Below, piece after piece: positions 63,892 through 64,000 of a stretch of DNA of 64,000 nt (position 1 is its first letter; each line of letters opens with the position of its first letter). Source of the DNA: Anaerotignum sp. GTDB lineage: Bacteria > Bacillota > Clostridia > Lachnospirales > Anaerotignaceae. The notes under the pieces are model-generated. The model worked only from the letters and a program-made list of their open reading frames with translations. It was not told the DNA's origin and did no database searches. The translations under genes and the position numbers were made by a program. The stretch covers positions 1 to 64,000 of the forward strand of contig JAHHTU010000007.1 in the NCBI GenBank assembly GCA_020024455.1, given 5' to 3'.

Positions 63892-64000
63892 TTAAATATC
63901 TCCTTTTGTAAAGAGTGCATAAAATCCATACATCGTACAAGCCACAATCAAACCTACGCAAATATTTAACGGCAGTATAAAACCCGCACTTAAAATATTG
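63892..64000 (-). CDS. MrpB-like subunit, C-terminal part (runs off the window)
   Basis: The last 35 codons of a gene continue beyond the right edge: SAGFILPLNICVGLIVACTM followed by YGFYALFTKGDI and a TAA. This matches the C terminus of the MnhB/MrpB domain, and its position before mrpC fits the mrpB-mrpC-mrpD order. Confidence 0.72.
   Translation of the reverse strand, partial: NILSAGFILPLNICVGLIVACTMYGFYALFTKGDI

Overview
The window comes from a low-GC, Gram-positive, endospore-forming anaerobe of the class Clostridia; a member of the Lachnospirales is my best guess, and the genus cannot be fixed from the sequence. The evidence is a complete spoIIIAA-AH sporulation operon, the clostridial gene order asp23-nusB-xseA-xseB-ispA-dxs-tlyA-nadK-argR-recN, a tryptophan T-box, a Re-type citrate synthase operon and an ion-pumping Mrp/complex-I-like cluster. 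No rRNA gene, tRNA gene, CRISPR array or intact mobile element lies inside the window.

Layout. Bases 1-300 hold three tandem strong promoters on the minus strand that fire out of the left edge, probably into an rRNA operon. Bases 301-9734 are the conserved housekeeping block (DNA repair, arginine repressor, NAD kinase, isoprenoid precursors, exonuclease VII, NusB, Asp23), all on the minus strand. Bases 9910-13764 are a four-gene cell-surface cassette (UDP-galactopyranose mutase, flippase-like protein, permuted papain-fold hydrolase, family 2 glycosyltransferase) placed between asp23 and spoIIIAH. Bases 14008-18917 are spoIIIA. Bases 19041-28900 carry a LytTR regulator with a GDSL esterase, a chemoreceptor, a T-box controlled tryptophan ABC transporter, an unknown secreted protein, and a LysR/YeiH pair. 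Bases 29237-34745 on the plus strand are recJ, apt, an AEC transporter, rplS, a signal peptidase and rbgA.

Bases 34746-37811 are a decayed accessory region: a serine-recombinase relic, two frameshifted gene remnants, diverged copies of intergenic repeats and one intact secreted stalk-domain protein. After it come a secreted glycoside hydrolase with stalk domains, a fused aroE-aroK gene, and tsf/rpsB.

Bases 42850-52135 are the most unusual part: one promoter followed by five tightly packed genes encoding a 1616-residue protein (HD domain, long helical region, NadD-like nucleotidyltransferase, possible acetyltransferase and phosphoribosyltransferase-like domains), a lactate/malate-dehydrogenase-like Rossmann protein, an iron-sulfur flavoprotein-like protein and two WYL-domain regulators. 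I know no described system with this composition and propose it as a nucleotide- or dinucleotide-handling system of unknown function.

Bases 52519-56870 encode Re-citrate synthase, aconitase and isocitrate dehydrogenase, the oxidative route from acetyl-CoA and oxaloacetate to 2-oxoglutarate. Bases 56910-64000 (minus strand) encode MrpB (partial), MrpC, three MrpD-like subunits and one NuoL/MrpA-like subunit with a three-copy 24-residue tandem repeat. They are the membrane arm of a respiratory or hydrogenase-linked ion pump whose remaining subunits lie beyond the right edge.
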